Positions 45,736 through 56,520 of a stretch of 64,000 bases of DNA are shown piece by piece. Source of the stretch: Macrothele yani (lineage: Eukaryota; Arthropoda; Arachnida; Araneae; Macrothelidae). The notes beneath the pieces are model-generated. The model worked only from the letters and a program-made list of their open reading frames with translations, did no database searches and had not been told where the DNA came from. The position numbers were made by a program, and so were the translations under genes. Each line of letters starts with the position of its first letter. Positions within the stretch are counted from its first letter, which is position 1. The DNA lies in the NCBI GenBank assembly GCA_039090855.1, contig CM077010.1, forward strand, positions 49,246,905 through 49,310,904, given 5' to 3'.

Positions 45736-45994
45736 GCGGGAAATCTGATTTTGCACAATGTGAAAACTAATTTCTTTAACTCTTTATGCGTGCTATACAA
45801 AATGTTGTAATAAAGTTTGGTGAATCCGGCCGTAACGCATGAAGGGAAAGGTTGAGAAAGATGAGGCAACTTTTACTATGGAGTCAAATGCATGAGCGAA
45901 CATGTCCGTAACCGTCAGGAAGCTGTTGTGAGAAAGAGTTTTACACAGAAAGTGTGGTACGGTAGATGATGTAGGTGTACGTTGTTAGGTGACG

Positions 45995-46262
45995 AAAATG
46001 GAACAAAGAGCCAATATGAAATTGTGCTTCAAGTTGGGCAATTGATGTATTGAAAGACCGACTGTATTCGCCTTATCTGGCACCGCTGGCTACAGTGTGT
46101 TTCCCTTACTGAAATTAGCACTGAATGAGAAGAGATTTGCGGACATTTCTTATTCAAGCCAACGAACCAGCTATTTGAGCACGTAGTTTTTCGGCAACTG
46201 TAAGAAATATTTTGGAAGGTTTCACACCAATATTCCCTATAGTTTTTTTTTTTTTGCAGCTG
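45995..46262 (+). pseudogene. Internally deleted mariner-like transposase
   Basis: The N-terminal peptide MEQRANMKLCFKLGN (from about 46000) is followed within about 60 bp by C-terminal mariner-like sequence in shifting frames (SPYLAPL-like, then FPLLKLALNEKRFADIS, then FWKVSHQY). Everything between the N-terminal helix and the last catalytic motif is missing, as in deletion derivatives. Family assignment is inference from these short segments. Confidence 0.5.
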
Positions 46263-46324
46263 AACTCAAGACCCCTGCTCATTAGAATATATATATATAT
46301 TGAGGAATATGTATAGAAAAGGAA

Positions 46325-46630
46325 CTTGTATATAAGTAAAAGGACAAGAGTGGAAGACATCGTGATCAGAGTAAAATGGTTGAAATGGCAGTGGGCTGGA
46401 CATGTTGCCAGAAGAACGGAACACCGATGGACAACCGAAATTCTAGATTGGATTCCAAGAAACAGGAAAAAACTCAGAAGTCCTCATGGAAGATGGGTGG
46501 ATGAGATTGGAAAGCATGCGGGAGTGATATGGAGGAGACTGACTCAAGACAGACCGTTGTGGAGTGGAAGAAACTCGGGGAGACCTTCATCCAGCAGTGG
46601 ATTGATAATGGTTGACAATGATGATGTTAA
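46325..46630 (+). mobile_element. RTE copy 3, 3' end only
   Basis: Plus-strand frame KRTRVEDIVIRVKWLKWQWAGHVARR-type, split here as KRTRVEDIVI and KWQWAGHVARR, then HGRWVDEIGKHAGV. It ends with ggattgataatggttgacaa and gatgatg repeats, the same C-terminus and 3' end as the two larger copies. It is strongly 5'-truncated and has one frameshift near the end. Confidence 0.9.
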
Positions 46631-46649
46631 TACATATGTGTGTACAATA

Positions 46650-47854
46650 CACAGTCGAATCACATTATTATGACCAAAAGATAATATCATGAGTAATCGC
46701 CGTGTGTAGCGCAGAAAGCAGCTAGCCGGACTGGGAGTGACTCAATAATGTGCTGGAAGGTATTCACAGGTATGTGGAGCCATGCTGACTGCAGTTCATC
46801 TGACAGCTGCTCGAGGGTGCGTAGTGGATGACCCAAAAAGCGAACTACACGATTGAGGTGATCGCACAAATGCTCAATTGGGTTTAAGTCTGGGGAATTA
46901 GGGGGCCAGGGAAATACTTTGAAGTCTTCACCGTGCTCTTCCAACCACTCTCGGATATTTTTAGCTGTCAGACACGTCGCACTGTCATGCTGGAAGATCC
47001 TATCCGCCCCAGGGAAGACAATCAGCATGTGTGGGTGTACGTGGTCTGCAAGGATGGATTCATAACGAATTCGGTCCATAGTGCCTTCTACAGCTATGAG
47101 TGGACCCAGAGAATGCGACGAAAACATTCCCCAGACCATAACGCTGCCCCCACCAGCTTGTTTTCTGCCAGCAATGGTTGAAGAGTGTTTGTACACCGAT
47201 GTTCCTCTCCTTATACACCAACGTCCATCCGTTCGATGAAGCCGAAAAAAACGTGACAATCCTTTGCCAATGAGCGGAGGTCCAATTCCGATACTGCCGT
47301 GCAAATGTAAGCCTTTTATGACGACGCGCCTTCGTTAGCATAGGTGCAGTGACCATCCGTCGGTATCGGACCCCCATACGCAGCAGAGTTCGCCGAACTG
47401 TCATTTTAGACACATTTCCGGTAGCCCCTTGGTTCGTTCGGCCAGTGAGTTACTCCACTGTAGCGTGTCGATCGGCCCGCATGCACCATCGTAGCCGACG
47501 TTCACCTCTCACATCAATGGCACGTGGTGCTCCGCAGTTTGCACGTCGCTTACTCGCAATGGAGCTATATCTCCAATCATGAAACACTTTAACCAGAGCA
47601 GCACGCTATCAGTTCACAAACTGTGCTGTTTCAGAAAAACTGCCACGCTTGGACCGAAAGCCGATAACCATCGCTTTTTGCAAATGCGATAAATCGCTCC
47701 TATTATTCATGATAGCAACGAGTGATAGTTTGGTTCAGAAATCCTACAGCACACCTACCCTCCAAGCCAGGTCAAGACACGTGCCTTCTTTCATTGGCTA
47801 GGTGCTGTAGACGCCAAAAGTAGGTGTTGGCCACAATAATGTGACTCGACTGTG
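46650..47854 (-). mobile_element. Tc1-like element, DD36E-type, copy 3 (dead)
   Basis: 1205 bp with inverted ends cacagtcgaatcacatta and, at the other end read inward, cacagtcgagtcacattat. The left flank is TA; the right flank runs into a TG repeat. On the minus strand the transposase is mostly readable: an N-terminal part across several frames (47700-47415), then 47413-46687. Catalytic features: the first block around IGKGLSRFF is mutated (no DES), GGGSVMVWGMF is kept, FQHDSATC holds the second Asp, and SPDLNPIEHL the third position. There are 36 residues between them. Frameshifts separate the parts. Confidence 0.9.
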
Positions 47855-48530
47855 TGTGTGTGTTTATTTATTTCCTTCTAATAAATTTCGTCTTCCACTG
47901 TTTCACTGAATCAGCCATTATTTCGCTCACAAATGGAAATAACTTTTTACACGTATACCATATCTGGAAGCAGCAGCTTTCGGATAGGAAGTTCTCACAC
48001 AGAAAGTTTATTAGTTCGTTGAGTTTTAGAAGCTATGCAATGCACGCTTTGGAAGGGAAGTTGCTAATTTTAGCTCCCTAAGTCATTTGGTACATCTGGA
48101 GCAAATTACATACCAGGATTAGCGAAAAGAAAAAGAGGATTAACTTGAAAGGAGCTGATGGAGAAGTAAAACTTCGTTACTCCGATATCAAGATATAAGG
48201 CTGGAAATTTCTGACGATGATTTTAATAATCCTGGTGGAGAGGAATTCAAAGGCTGTAACGAATAAACGAGCACGAGAAGGCCGTTTCTCCGTTTTAATA
48301 AAATATCTTTCCTTTGCTGCTTTTTCCACAAACTGAGTTCCTCGAATAGGATTTAGAAGACATGATCTGTTTTTTCATTTGCATAACATTTTTATAGCAT
48401 CTAACGCGCGATAATAATTGATTTGATAAAGAGTGCTTAATGATTATCGCGATAATTGCGATAATCATTAACCACTTTGTATTGCGATCTTGCGATATCT
48501 TAATTCTTTGTTTGGGTGTTTAGATACCAT
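47855..48530. other. Spacer without recognisable gene
   Basis: AT-rich. The only structure seen is a perfect inverted repeat at 48437-48471. Confidence 0.4.
48437..48471. repeat. Perfect 14-bp-arm hairpin
   Basis: ttaatgattatcgc and gcgataatcattaa around a 7-base loop. Confidence 0.85.
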
Positions 48531-48550
48531 CATGAGAAACTTGTGACATA

Positions 48551-49772
48551 CACTATCTACCAACAAGTAATTGGACACCCCTGCAATCGACGATACCTGC
48601 GGTCCTGATACGCGTCACGGCCGTCGTCGTTAAATATCGTATGGGAAACAACAACGCAACCAGTCGCACGCAAGATGCCACGCAGTTCGGAGCTCTCTGA
48701 TTTCGAGAAAGGTGTAATCGTCGGGTATCACAGAAATGGCCGATCCATATGTGACATATCCAGCGAGTTGAAGTACCCAAAATCGACATTGGTCTACGTG
48801 ATTGGCAAATGGAAGATGAGAGGTGACTGTCGGAATGTGCCCCGACCCGGCAGACCCACAAAAATGGGAGTTAGAGACCGAAGGGTGTTGGGCAGAGAAA
48901 TTTGGAAGAACCGCACTAAATCGATGAGCCACATCCGCGAGAAGTTTCAACAGGCATCCGGGAGTGTTCGTTCGATGAATACCATTCGTAAGAAAGCCCA
49001 TCTGCTCGGTTATCATGGACGTGCTGCAGCCCACAAGCCTTTGATCACTAAGTCTAATAGCGCTGCTCGGCTAACGTGGTGCAAAGAACGTCGACATTGG
49101 ACCGTTGAACAGTGGAAACACAGGTTCTCTGGAGCGACGAATCAAGGTTCACCCTCTACCGTTCGGATGGCAAGGTCTGGGTTTGACGTCTGCCTGGAGA
49201 ACGCCTCCTGCCGGAATGTATTGTGCCACCTGTGAAGTTCGGCGGCGGTGGAATTATGCTATGGGGGTCTTTCTCCTGGTATGGCACGGGACCCTTGGCC
49301 GCAATTCCTGGTAGACTCAACGCCGAGACCTACTGCACCATATTGGATGACCATGCGCTTCCTACGTTGTGGCAGTTTTACGGGGTGGACCCATGTTACT
49401 TTCAGGATGACAATGCAACCTGTCATGTTGCGAGGTCCACCATGGCTTGGTATGGTGACAATGGGGTTAATCGAATGGACTGACCTGCGCAGAGCACGGA
49501 CCTTAACCCTATCGAACACCTGTGGAACGAGTTGGGGCGTCGACTTAAGGGGTGCCTCCACCGTCCGAAATTGGTGAAGGAACTGACCTGTCTTCTCCTA
49601 GCCGAGTGAAAGAAAATACCGCTAGCCGTCGTACAACGCCTGCATTGAGGGTATGCCCCGGAGGGTCGCAGCTGTAATCGCCGCTCGTGGAGGCTCCACC
49701 AACTATTGAAGGTGAATAAACTTCGTTTTCCTTTGCTATCACAGGTGTCCAATTACTTGTTGGTAGTTAGTG
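48551..49772 (+). mobile_element. Tc1 element, DD34E, with intact ends (dead)
   Basis: 1222 bp flanked by TA (48549-48550 and 49773-49774). It has 29-bp inverted ends (cactatctaccaacaagt...) with one mismatch. Transposase starts at 48675: MPRSSELSDFEKGVIVGYH (first helix-turn-helix), RNVPRPGRPTKMG (linker), YHGRAAAHKPLI. The frame is lost at about 49125, where a WSDES-type block should lie (FSGATNQ in this frame). It resumes at 49223: [16 protein letters not shown] and [11 protein letters not shown] (second Asp), then after another shift LNPIEHLWNELG (Glu). There are 34 residues between Asp and Glu. At least two frameshifts make it inactive. Confidence 0.93.
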
Positions 49773-49774
49773 TA

Positions 49775-49905
49775 CTACAGAGGTAAAACACGTGTCAAAA
49801 CGACTAATCTGCAGCGATAAATTCCGTCAATGTAGCTCAGTTGGGAGAGCAACTTACTCCGGAGTGAGGGGGCGCGCCTTCAATTCGGGTCACTGACAAA
49901 CTTGT
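49775..49905 (+). repeat. tRNA-like repeat (SINE-E), copy 1
   Basis: ctacagaggtaaaacacgtg, then a tRNA-like part with A box tgtagctcagttgggagag (49831 on) and B box ttcaattcggg (49879). A second copy lies about 289 bp downstream. The Tc1 at 48551-49772 abuts its 5' end. Confidence 0.65.
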
Positions 49906-50060
49906 GTTTTTACTTTGGCGCCCGAACTTAATAATGGATGTACTGTCCATTGGGTTCTTCAAAAAATGTGTGATGCTTGTTCCACACATCGTCTAGAATT
50001 AATGAAAATTTGTTCTGCGCATTAAAAAGAAAAAAAAAATTAAGAGGGATTTGATGTGAC

Positions 50061-50195
50061 GTACTACAGAGGCAAAGCACGTGTCAAGACGACAAATCTG
50101 CAGCGATATATTTCGTCTGTGTAGGTTAGTTGGGAGAGCAAATCACACCGAATCGAGAGGGCGCGGGTTCGATCGTCGCCACGGACCAACTTGTA
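50061..50195 (+). repeat. tRNA-like repeat (SINE-E), copy 2
   Basis: gtactacagaggcaaagcac, tctgcagcgatatatttcg, ttagttgggagagcaaat and gcgggttcgatcgtcgcc parallel copy 1. The B box ggttcgatcg is better preserved; the A box is mutated. Confidence 0.65.
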
Positions 50196-50204
50196 TTTTC
50201 AGAA

Positions 50205-50365
50205 ACTCGATGGGCTACAAACAATCAGCCAAACCAAATGTAGAGTAACCGGCTGCAGGCAAGGGAGAGAGCCAGTGCCGTAAGACAAACACAATTTCCA
50301 TCCCTCACCGAGATTCGCACCCAGACCCATCATGGGCGAACGGTAAGAAGCTAGCGGTTAGGTCA
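50205..50365 (-). mobile_element. SINE-A copy 10 (diverged)
   Basis: aaactcgatgggctacaaac, agagagccagtgccgtaag, acaaacacaa and ctcaccgagattcgcaccc match the minus-strand body and head. Confidence 0.8.
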
Positions 50366-50580
50366 GGAATGAGCAAACATACTTATGGAGTGCCAAACGA
50401 AAAACAAAAACAGAATTTTTCGGCTGGCCAAAGACTTTTTTCATTAAAGTTTCTTCAAAATTCATTAAAAATTTATAAACACACATAATAGACTGAAATG
50501 AGTAAGTTTAAATACATTGAGAAAACAAAACGCAATGTATACATAATAAATTGTCTTTAAGTTCATTCGGAAGATTAATA

Positions 50581-51925
50581 CACAGTGGAGTCACATTATT
50601 GTGACCACCTACTACTTTTGACGTCAACAGCGCATAGCCAATGAAAGAAGGCACGTGTCGTAAGCTGGCTTGGACGGTATATAAGGTGTACTGTAGGCAT
50701 TCTGAAAACATACCAGGGCCGCGGGTGGCCTACTGGGCAACGTTCGTGACTGCCACGGAAAGGACCTCAGGTTCGATCCTGGGCAGGTATGAACGCTCGA
50801 TTCACTAAATATCCGCCGTGCGTCAGATGGGCACGTTAAGCCGTCGGACCCCGGGTACTGGCCCCCGGTAATAAATAAGGGCGTCTTCCTCTCCCTTTCT
50901 ACTTCGCTTCCGTGTCCTTTTCCTATCGGGCACTCTAGCCTAAATCTCCTAGCTTCCTATTTCTAAGGGTTGTTTAAGACCTGGGGTCAGACACTCCCTT
51001 CCTAAAATCCTCTACATATGAAACCGTCTGAAAACATACCACTCGTTGCTGTCATGGATAAAGAACGTCGGCTGCGAAGGTACATGAGGGCCGATCGACA
51101 CGCTACAGTGGAGCAATTCACTGGTCGAACGAACCAAGGAGTTACCGGAAGTGTGCCTAAAATGACAGTTCAGTGAACCCTGCTGCGTATGTGGCTCCGA
51201 TGCAGACGGTTGGTTGCACCAATGCTAACGAAGGTGCATCGGCAGAAAAGGCATACATTTGCACGGCAGTATCGGAATTAAACCTCTGCTAATTGGAAAA
51301 TGATTGCCTTCTCCGATAAGTCACGTTTTCTGCTTCGTCAAACGGATGGACGACGGCGTATAATGCGAGAAACATCGGAGAACAAACACTCTTCAACCGT
51401 TGCTGGAAGAACACAAGCTTGTGGAGGCAGCGTTGTGGTCTGGGGAATATTTTCGTGGCATTCTCTGGGTCCACTCATACCCGTGGAAGGCACTATGGAC
51501 CGAATTCGTTGTGAATCCATCCTTGCAGACGACGTACACCCACACATGGTAATTGTCTTCCCTGGGTAGGATGGTATATCGCAGAAGGACAATGCGACGT
51601 GTCACACAGCTAGAAATATCCGAGAATGGTTGGAAGAGCATGATGAAGACTTCTAAGTACTTCCTTGGCCCCCTAATGCTCCAGACGTAAACCCCAATTG
51701 AGCATTTGTGGGACCACCTCAATCGTGTTGTTCGCTCTATGGATTTTCCACCACGCACCCTCCAGCAGCTGTCAGATGCACTGCAGTCACCAAGGCTCCA
51801 AATACCTGTGAACATCTTTCAGCACCTTATTGAGTCACTCCTAGCCCGTCTAGCTGCTGTCCGCGCTGCACACGGCAGTTATTCTGGTTATTACCTGGTG
51901 GTCGCAATAATGTGACTCGACCATG
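50581..51925 (+). mobile_element. Tc1-like element, DD36E-type, copy 2, split by SINE-C (dead)
   Basis: Flanked by TA (50579-50580 and 51926-51927), with ends cacagtggagtcacatta and, read inward from the other side, catggtcgagtcacatta. Removing the SINE and one duplication leaves about 1.0 kb. The region encoding the N-terminal helix-turn-helix is largely deleted between about 51055 and 51065 relative to copy 1. The catalytic part reads FSDKSRFLL (51300 on), GGSVVVWGIFSWH, QKDNATCHTA (second Asp) and, after a stop and a one-base shift, NPIEHLWDHL-like sequence (about 51690). Again 36 residues separate the second and third positions. Confidence 0.9.
50716..51026 (+). mobile_element. SINE-C, complete, with 15-bp target duplication
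   Basis: The head has an A-box-like gtggcctactgggcaacg and a B box caggttcgatcctgg. Its body includes cgtcagatgggcacgttaag, tagcctaaatctcctagc and gtttaagacctggggtc. Perfect duplications tctgaaaacatacca lie at 50701-50715 and 51027-51041. It is inserted into Tc1 copy 2, so it is younger than that Tc1. The tail matches the tandem fragments at 22875-23175. Confidence 0.93.
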
Positions 51926-51929
51926 TATG

Positions 51930-54352
51930 ATGGAGTGTGAGATGAGTGAAACTGTGATTGAGCTTCCAGCATTTTTTTCATAATCTGAGTTAAACTGTGA
52001 GGAGGTGATTCTCAAGGGGAAAGGCAGGTGCTCATCAGTAAGTCGGTTTTTTAGATCACGCACCTCAAACAGTTGGCGAGAAAGAAGATTAATATGATGG
52101 AAAGTGATATGATGAAAAGGTCATTCAGAAGATTTATATTGGAGAGTGAGATGAGTCAAATTGTGATTGAGCTTCAGCATTTCTTCATAATCTGGGTTAA
52201 ACTCTGAGGAGGTGATTCTCAAGAGAGAAAGCAGATGCTCATCAGTAAGTCGGTTTCTTAGATCACGCACCACAAGGCATACATTTGCAATGGCGAGAAA
52301 GAAGATTAATATGATGGAGAGTGATATGATGAAAAGTTCATTCAGAAGATTTATATTGGAGAGTGAGATGAGTGAAATTGTGATTGAGCTTCCAGCATTT
52401 TTTTCATAATCTGAGTTCAACTGTGAGGAGGTGATTCTCAAGGGGAAAGGCAGGTGCTCATCAGTAAGTCGGTTTCTTAGATCACGCACCACAAACAGTT
52501 GGCGAGAAAGAAGATTAATATGATGGAGAGTGATATGATGAAAAGTTCATTCAGAAGATTTATATTGGAGAGTGAGATGAGTGAAATTGTGATTGAGCTT
52601 CAGCATTTCTTCATAATCTGGGTTAAACTCTGAGGAGGTGATTCTCAAGAGAGAAAGCAGATGCTCATCAGTAAGTCGGTTTCTTAGATCACGCACCTCA
52701 AACAGTTGGCGAGAAAGAAGATTAATATGATGGAGAGTGATATGATGAAAAGTTCATTCAGAAGATTTATATTGGAGACTGAGATGAGTGAAATTGTGAT
52801 TGAGCTTCAGCATTTCTTCATAATCTGGGTTAAACTCTGAGGAGGTGATTCTCAAAAGAGAAAGCAGATGCTCATCAGTAAGTCGGTTTCCTAGATCACG
52901 CACCTCAAACAGTTGGCGAGAAAGAAGATTAATATGATGGAGAGTGATATGATGAAAAGTTCATTCAGAAGATTTATATTGGAGAGTGAGATGAGTGAAA
53001 TTGTGATTGAGCTTCAGAATTTCTTCATAATCTGGGTTAAACTCTGAGGAGGTGATTTTCAAGAGAGAAGGCAGATGCTCATCAGTAAGTCGGTTTCTTA
53101 GATCACGCACCTCAAACAGTTGGCGAGAAAGAAGATTAATATGATGGAGAGTGATATGATGAAAAGTTCATTCAGAAGATTTATATTGGAGAGTGAGATG
53201 AGTGAAATTGTGATTGAGCATCAGCATTTTTTTCATAATCTGAGTTAAACTGTGAGGAGGTGATTCTCAAGGGGAAAGGCAGGTGCTCATCAGTAAGTCG
53301 GTTTCTTAGATCACGCACCACAAACAGTTGGCGAGAAAGAAGATTAATATGATGGAGAGTGATATGATGAAAAGTTCATTCAGAAGATTTATATTGGAGA
53401 GTGAGATGAGTGAAATTGTGATTGAGCTTCAGCATTTCTTCATAATCTGGGTTAAACTCTGAGGAGGTGATTCTCAAGAGAGAAAGCAGATGCTCATCAG
53501 TAAGTCGGTTTCTTAGATCACGCACCTCAAGCAGTTGGCGAGAAAGAAGATTAATATGATGGAGAGTGATATGATGAAAAGTTCATTCAGAAGATTTATA
53601 TTGGAGACTGAGATGAGTGAAATTGTGATTGAGCTTCAGCATTTCTTCATAATCTGGGTTAAACTCTGAGGAGGTGATTCTCAAGAGAGAAGGCAGATGC
53701 TCATCAGTAAGTCGGTTTCTTAGATCACGCACCTCAAACAGTTGGCGAGAAAGAAGATTAATATGATGGAGAGTGATATGATGAAAAGTTCATTCAGAAG
53801 ATTTATATTGGAGACTGAGATGAGTGAAATTGTGATTGAGCTTCAGCATTTCTTCATAATCTGGGTTAAACTCTGAGGAGGTGATTCTCAAAAGAGAAAG
53901 CAGATGCTCATCAGTAAGTCGGTTTCCTAGATCACGCACCTCAAACAGTTGGCGAGAAAGAAGATTAATATGATGGAGAGTGATATGATGAAAAGTTCAT
54001 TCAGAAGATTTATATTGGAGAGTGAGATGAGTGAAATTGTGATTGAGCTTCAGAATTTCTTCATAATCTGGGTTAAACTCTGAGGAGGTGATTTTCAAGA
54101 GAGAAGGCAGATGCTCATCAGTAAGTCGGTTTCTTAGATCACGCACCTCAAACAGTTGGCGAGAAAGAAGATTAATATGATGGAGAGTGATATGATGAAA
54201 AGTTCATTCAGAAGATTTATATTGGAGAGTGAGATGAGTGAAATTGTGATTGAGCTTCAGCATTTCTTTATAATCTGGGTTAAACTCTGAGGAGGTGATT
54301 CTCAAGAGAGAAGGCAGATGCTCATCAGTAAGTCGGTTTCTAAGATCACTCA
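51930..54352. repeat. 207-bp satellite, about 11 units
   Basis: The box tggcgag falls at 52074, 52291, 52500, 52707, 52914, 53121, 53329, 53536, 53743, 53950 and 54157, so most steps are 207 bp. One unit near 52274-52291 is longer (217) and reads acatttgcaatggcgag in place of aaacagttggcgag. A set of shared variants (cctagatcac, cagaatttc, gtgattttcaag) recurs 1036 bp apart, indicating a five-unit higher-order duplication. On the minus strand parts are open, with RDLRNRLTDEHL and a hydrophobic run. Most units carry stops. Confidence 0.95.
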
Positions 54353-54359
54353 CCTCGAA

Positions 54360-54789
54360 AAGTTGATGAGGGTCAGCAACCAAGTCCCAACAAGAAATAA
54401 TATTTTACACGTGCATACGTCCTCATCGCTCTCAGTAGGTCGGAGTCCCAATACCCGCATCCCCCCAGGCATCAGTGGACATCTTCTCATTCAACGTGGT
54501 TGGTGTCGTTTACGAGATTAAATAAAGAGGGGTTGCAGCATACGCTTTAATCAAATTGGAAAGGGCACTTTTGAAAGGTGAAATCGATCCTATTTTGAAA
54601 CTGTACCCATAAATCAATGACAAACATTCCAGAAGAGAGCAAGCTATGTTTTCCAGATTAAATTATGTGTCATGCAGAAGAGAAGAAACACTTTTAAATT
54701 ATTCATCCCACTGGCCGGATTGAGGAAAACGGCTAGCCGTACCTGTCCCGAGGGCCGTAGTTTGCCCATTCTTGGGTTAAGACATTGCG
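54360..54789. other. Spacer with a possible hAT-like terminus
   Basis: At about 54736-54772, read on the minus strand, gaatgggcaaactacggccc resembles the terminal sequence of many hAT non-autonomous elements (CAG-GGTGGGCAAACTACGGCC-type). No partner end or transposase was found. Confidence 0.25.
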
Positions 54790-55126
54790 CTGTCTTATCT
54801 TAATTGCTACCTTGTGATAAAATCTCTCTAAAATGATAAGGCCAAGGAAGTAGATGGCATAACAAGCAACTGATGAGTTGAAATGCGGTTGCAACTCTGT
54901 CATAGATTGTTGAACTTAAATTTGGCAGTTGTTTTGGGAGTTAGGAGTTGTCCCTCAGAATTGGGTGTATACTATCATTGTCCCTTTGAATAAGGGATAC
55001 GGTGATCAGACTGAATGTAAGAACTATCATGGTGCCAGCCTCCTCGGTGAGCCAGGGACACTTTTGGAAAGGTCACTACAGAAAAGGTACGAAGCTTTGC
55101 ATTAGAGAAGGTGCGGGATTGGTTTA
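54790..55126 (+). pseudogene. LINE-C reverse transcriptase, 5' piece
   Basis: In drifting plus-strand frames: DGITS-like (about 54852), SELGVYYHCPFE or QNWVYTIIVPLNKGYGDQTE (about 54955), and CKNYHGASLLGEPGTLLE (about 55015). These are the RT finger and first palm blocks (IVPIYKGKGDQxECKNYRGISLL-type) of the widespread arthropod endonuclease-RT family. It continues at 56521 after the Tc1-like insertion. Confidence 0.8.
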
Positions 55127-56520
55127 ACACTGTTGGCCACCCAAAATGCAACACCAAGAAGGAAGCATCCGATCGGCCTGAAATTCGCAGCATGCGTCAC
55201 CCGCGAGAGGACATGCAAACGATTAGCATTGCAGGGCATATGCAAATCATGTGCGCCCGGCACGCCACCGAGAAGCACTATAAAAAGGGTGCACAGAAGG
55301 CGGGGTGTAAGTAGTGGAAGTGTGTTGTGCTGCCGGACCTGTGAGTGGGAAGCTTCCTGATGCCTCGTCGCAGAATACGGCAGTCATTCCGGCACGTTTC
55401 GGAGTTCGACAGAGGACGAATAGTGGCTTATCGCGACAGCGGTTTATCGTACCGAGACATCAGCGCCCCTGTGGGACAACATCCAGCCACAGTGAGGCGA
55501 GTAGGGATTCGGTGGGTGTAGGAGGGACGGACGGACCGACGTGAGCGATTGCCGCAGCCGCGGCACACCACCGAACGAGAGGACCGGCATGTTGCGCGGC
55601 GGGCACTGACGGCTCGCACCGCCATATCACGAAAGTTAGCGCAGGAATTAGGGTGTGTTGCGCAACAACCTGTGTCAGCACGTACCGTTCGACGTCGTCT
55701 TCGGGAGCGGGGACTTGTCGCACGGCGCCCATTGCTCCGATTACCATTGACGTTATACCACCGGCGAGTGCGGCGGTAGTGGGCCGTTGAACGCCGCACC
55801 TGGACTACGGAATGGCACGACATTGTCTTCTCCGACGAATCCCGCTTCTGCCTGCAGCACCACGATGGTCGGATCCGCGTGTGGCGTCACCACAGCGAGG
55901 AACTGTATGACGCCTGCATTATGCATCGCCATACCGGTCCTTCGCCTGGCGTTATGGTTTGGAGCGCAATTGGATATGACACCCGCACCACTCTGGTACG
56001 AATCGCCAGTACACTCAACAGCCACAGCTACATCTCCGACGTTTTTGAGCCTGTAGTTCTCCCTTACCTGCAGGACCTGGCAGCGGCCACGTTTCAACAG
56101 GACAATGCGCGCCCGCGCGTGGCACGCGTCGTGCAACATTTCTTCACGGCCTACCAGGTGTCACTGCTGCCGTGATATGTCGCCCATCGAACACGTCTAG
56201 TCGCTGATCGTCAGCCGAGTGGCCCGGCAAGCACCACCCGCGACTACGCCTGATGAACTGTGGCAACGTGTGGAAGCAGCCTAGACCGACATACCCCAAG
56301 CTCACATCCAAAGCCTCTTTCGCTCGATGCCGCGGTGTGTAGCGGCCGTTATTGCCAGCCATGGGCGCCACACGAACTATTGATGTCTGCGTGTTCCGCA
56401 AGTCGCACGGGCCTGTAAGCTCAATCGTTTCATCTTTGTATCTGTTGTTATGTGTCCAGTAAATCTGGCTTTGCTATCTCGTGTCCTTCTTGGTGTTGCA
56501 TTTTGGGTGACCAGCAGTGT
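55127..56520 (+). mobile_element. Tc1-like element inserted in LINE-C (dead)
   Basis: 1394 bp with inverted ends acactgttggccacccaaaa and, read inward from the other end, acactgctggtcacccaaaa, continuing to aatgcaacaccaagaagga on both. Transposase from about 55361: MPRRRIRQSFRHVSEFDRGR and YRDISAPVG (helix-turn-helix), ISRKLAQELG, RRRLRERGLVARRPLLRLPL, then FSDESRFCLQHHDGRIRVWR (about 55828, first catalytic Asp), GVMVWSAIGY, and FQQDNARPRVARVV (second). The third motif, SPIEHV, follows after a small deletion near 56175. There are several frameshifts. This transposase type is common in arthropod genomes. Confidence 0.9.

Noticed and set aside
46154..46360. Short minus-strand frame with a hydrophobic start
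   Set aside because: It overlaps mariner-derived sequence and the RTE 3' fragment on the plus strand; a shadow frame.
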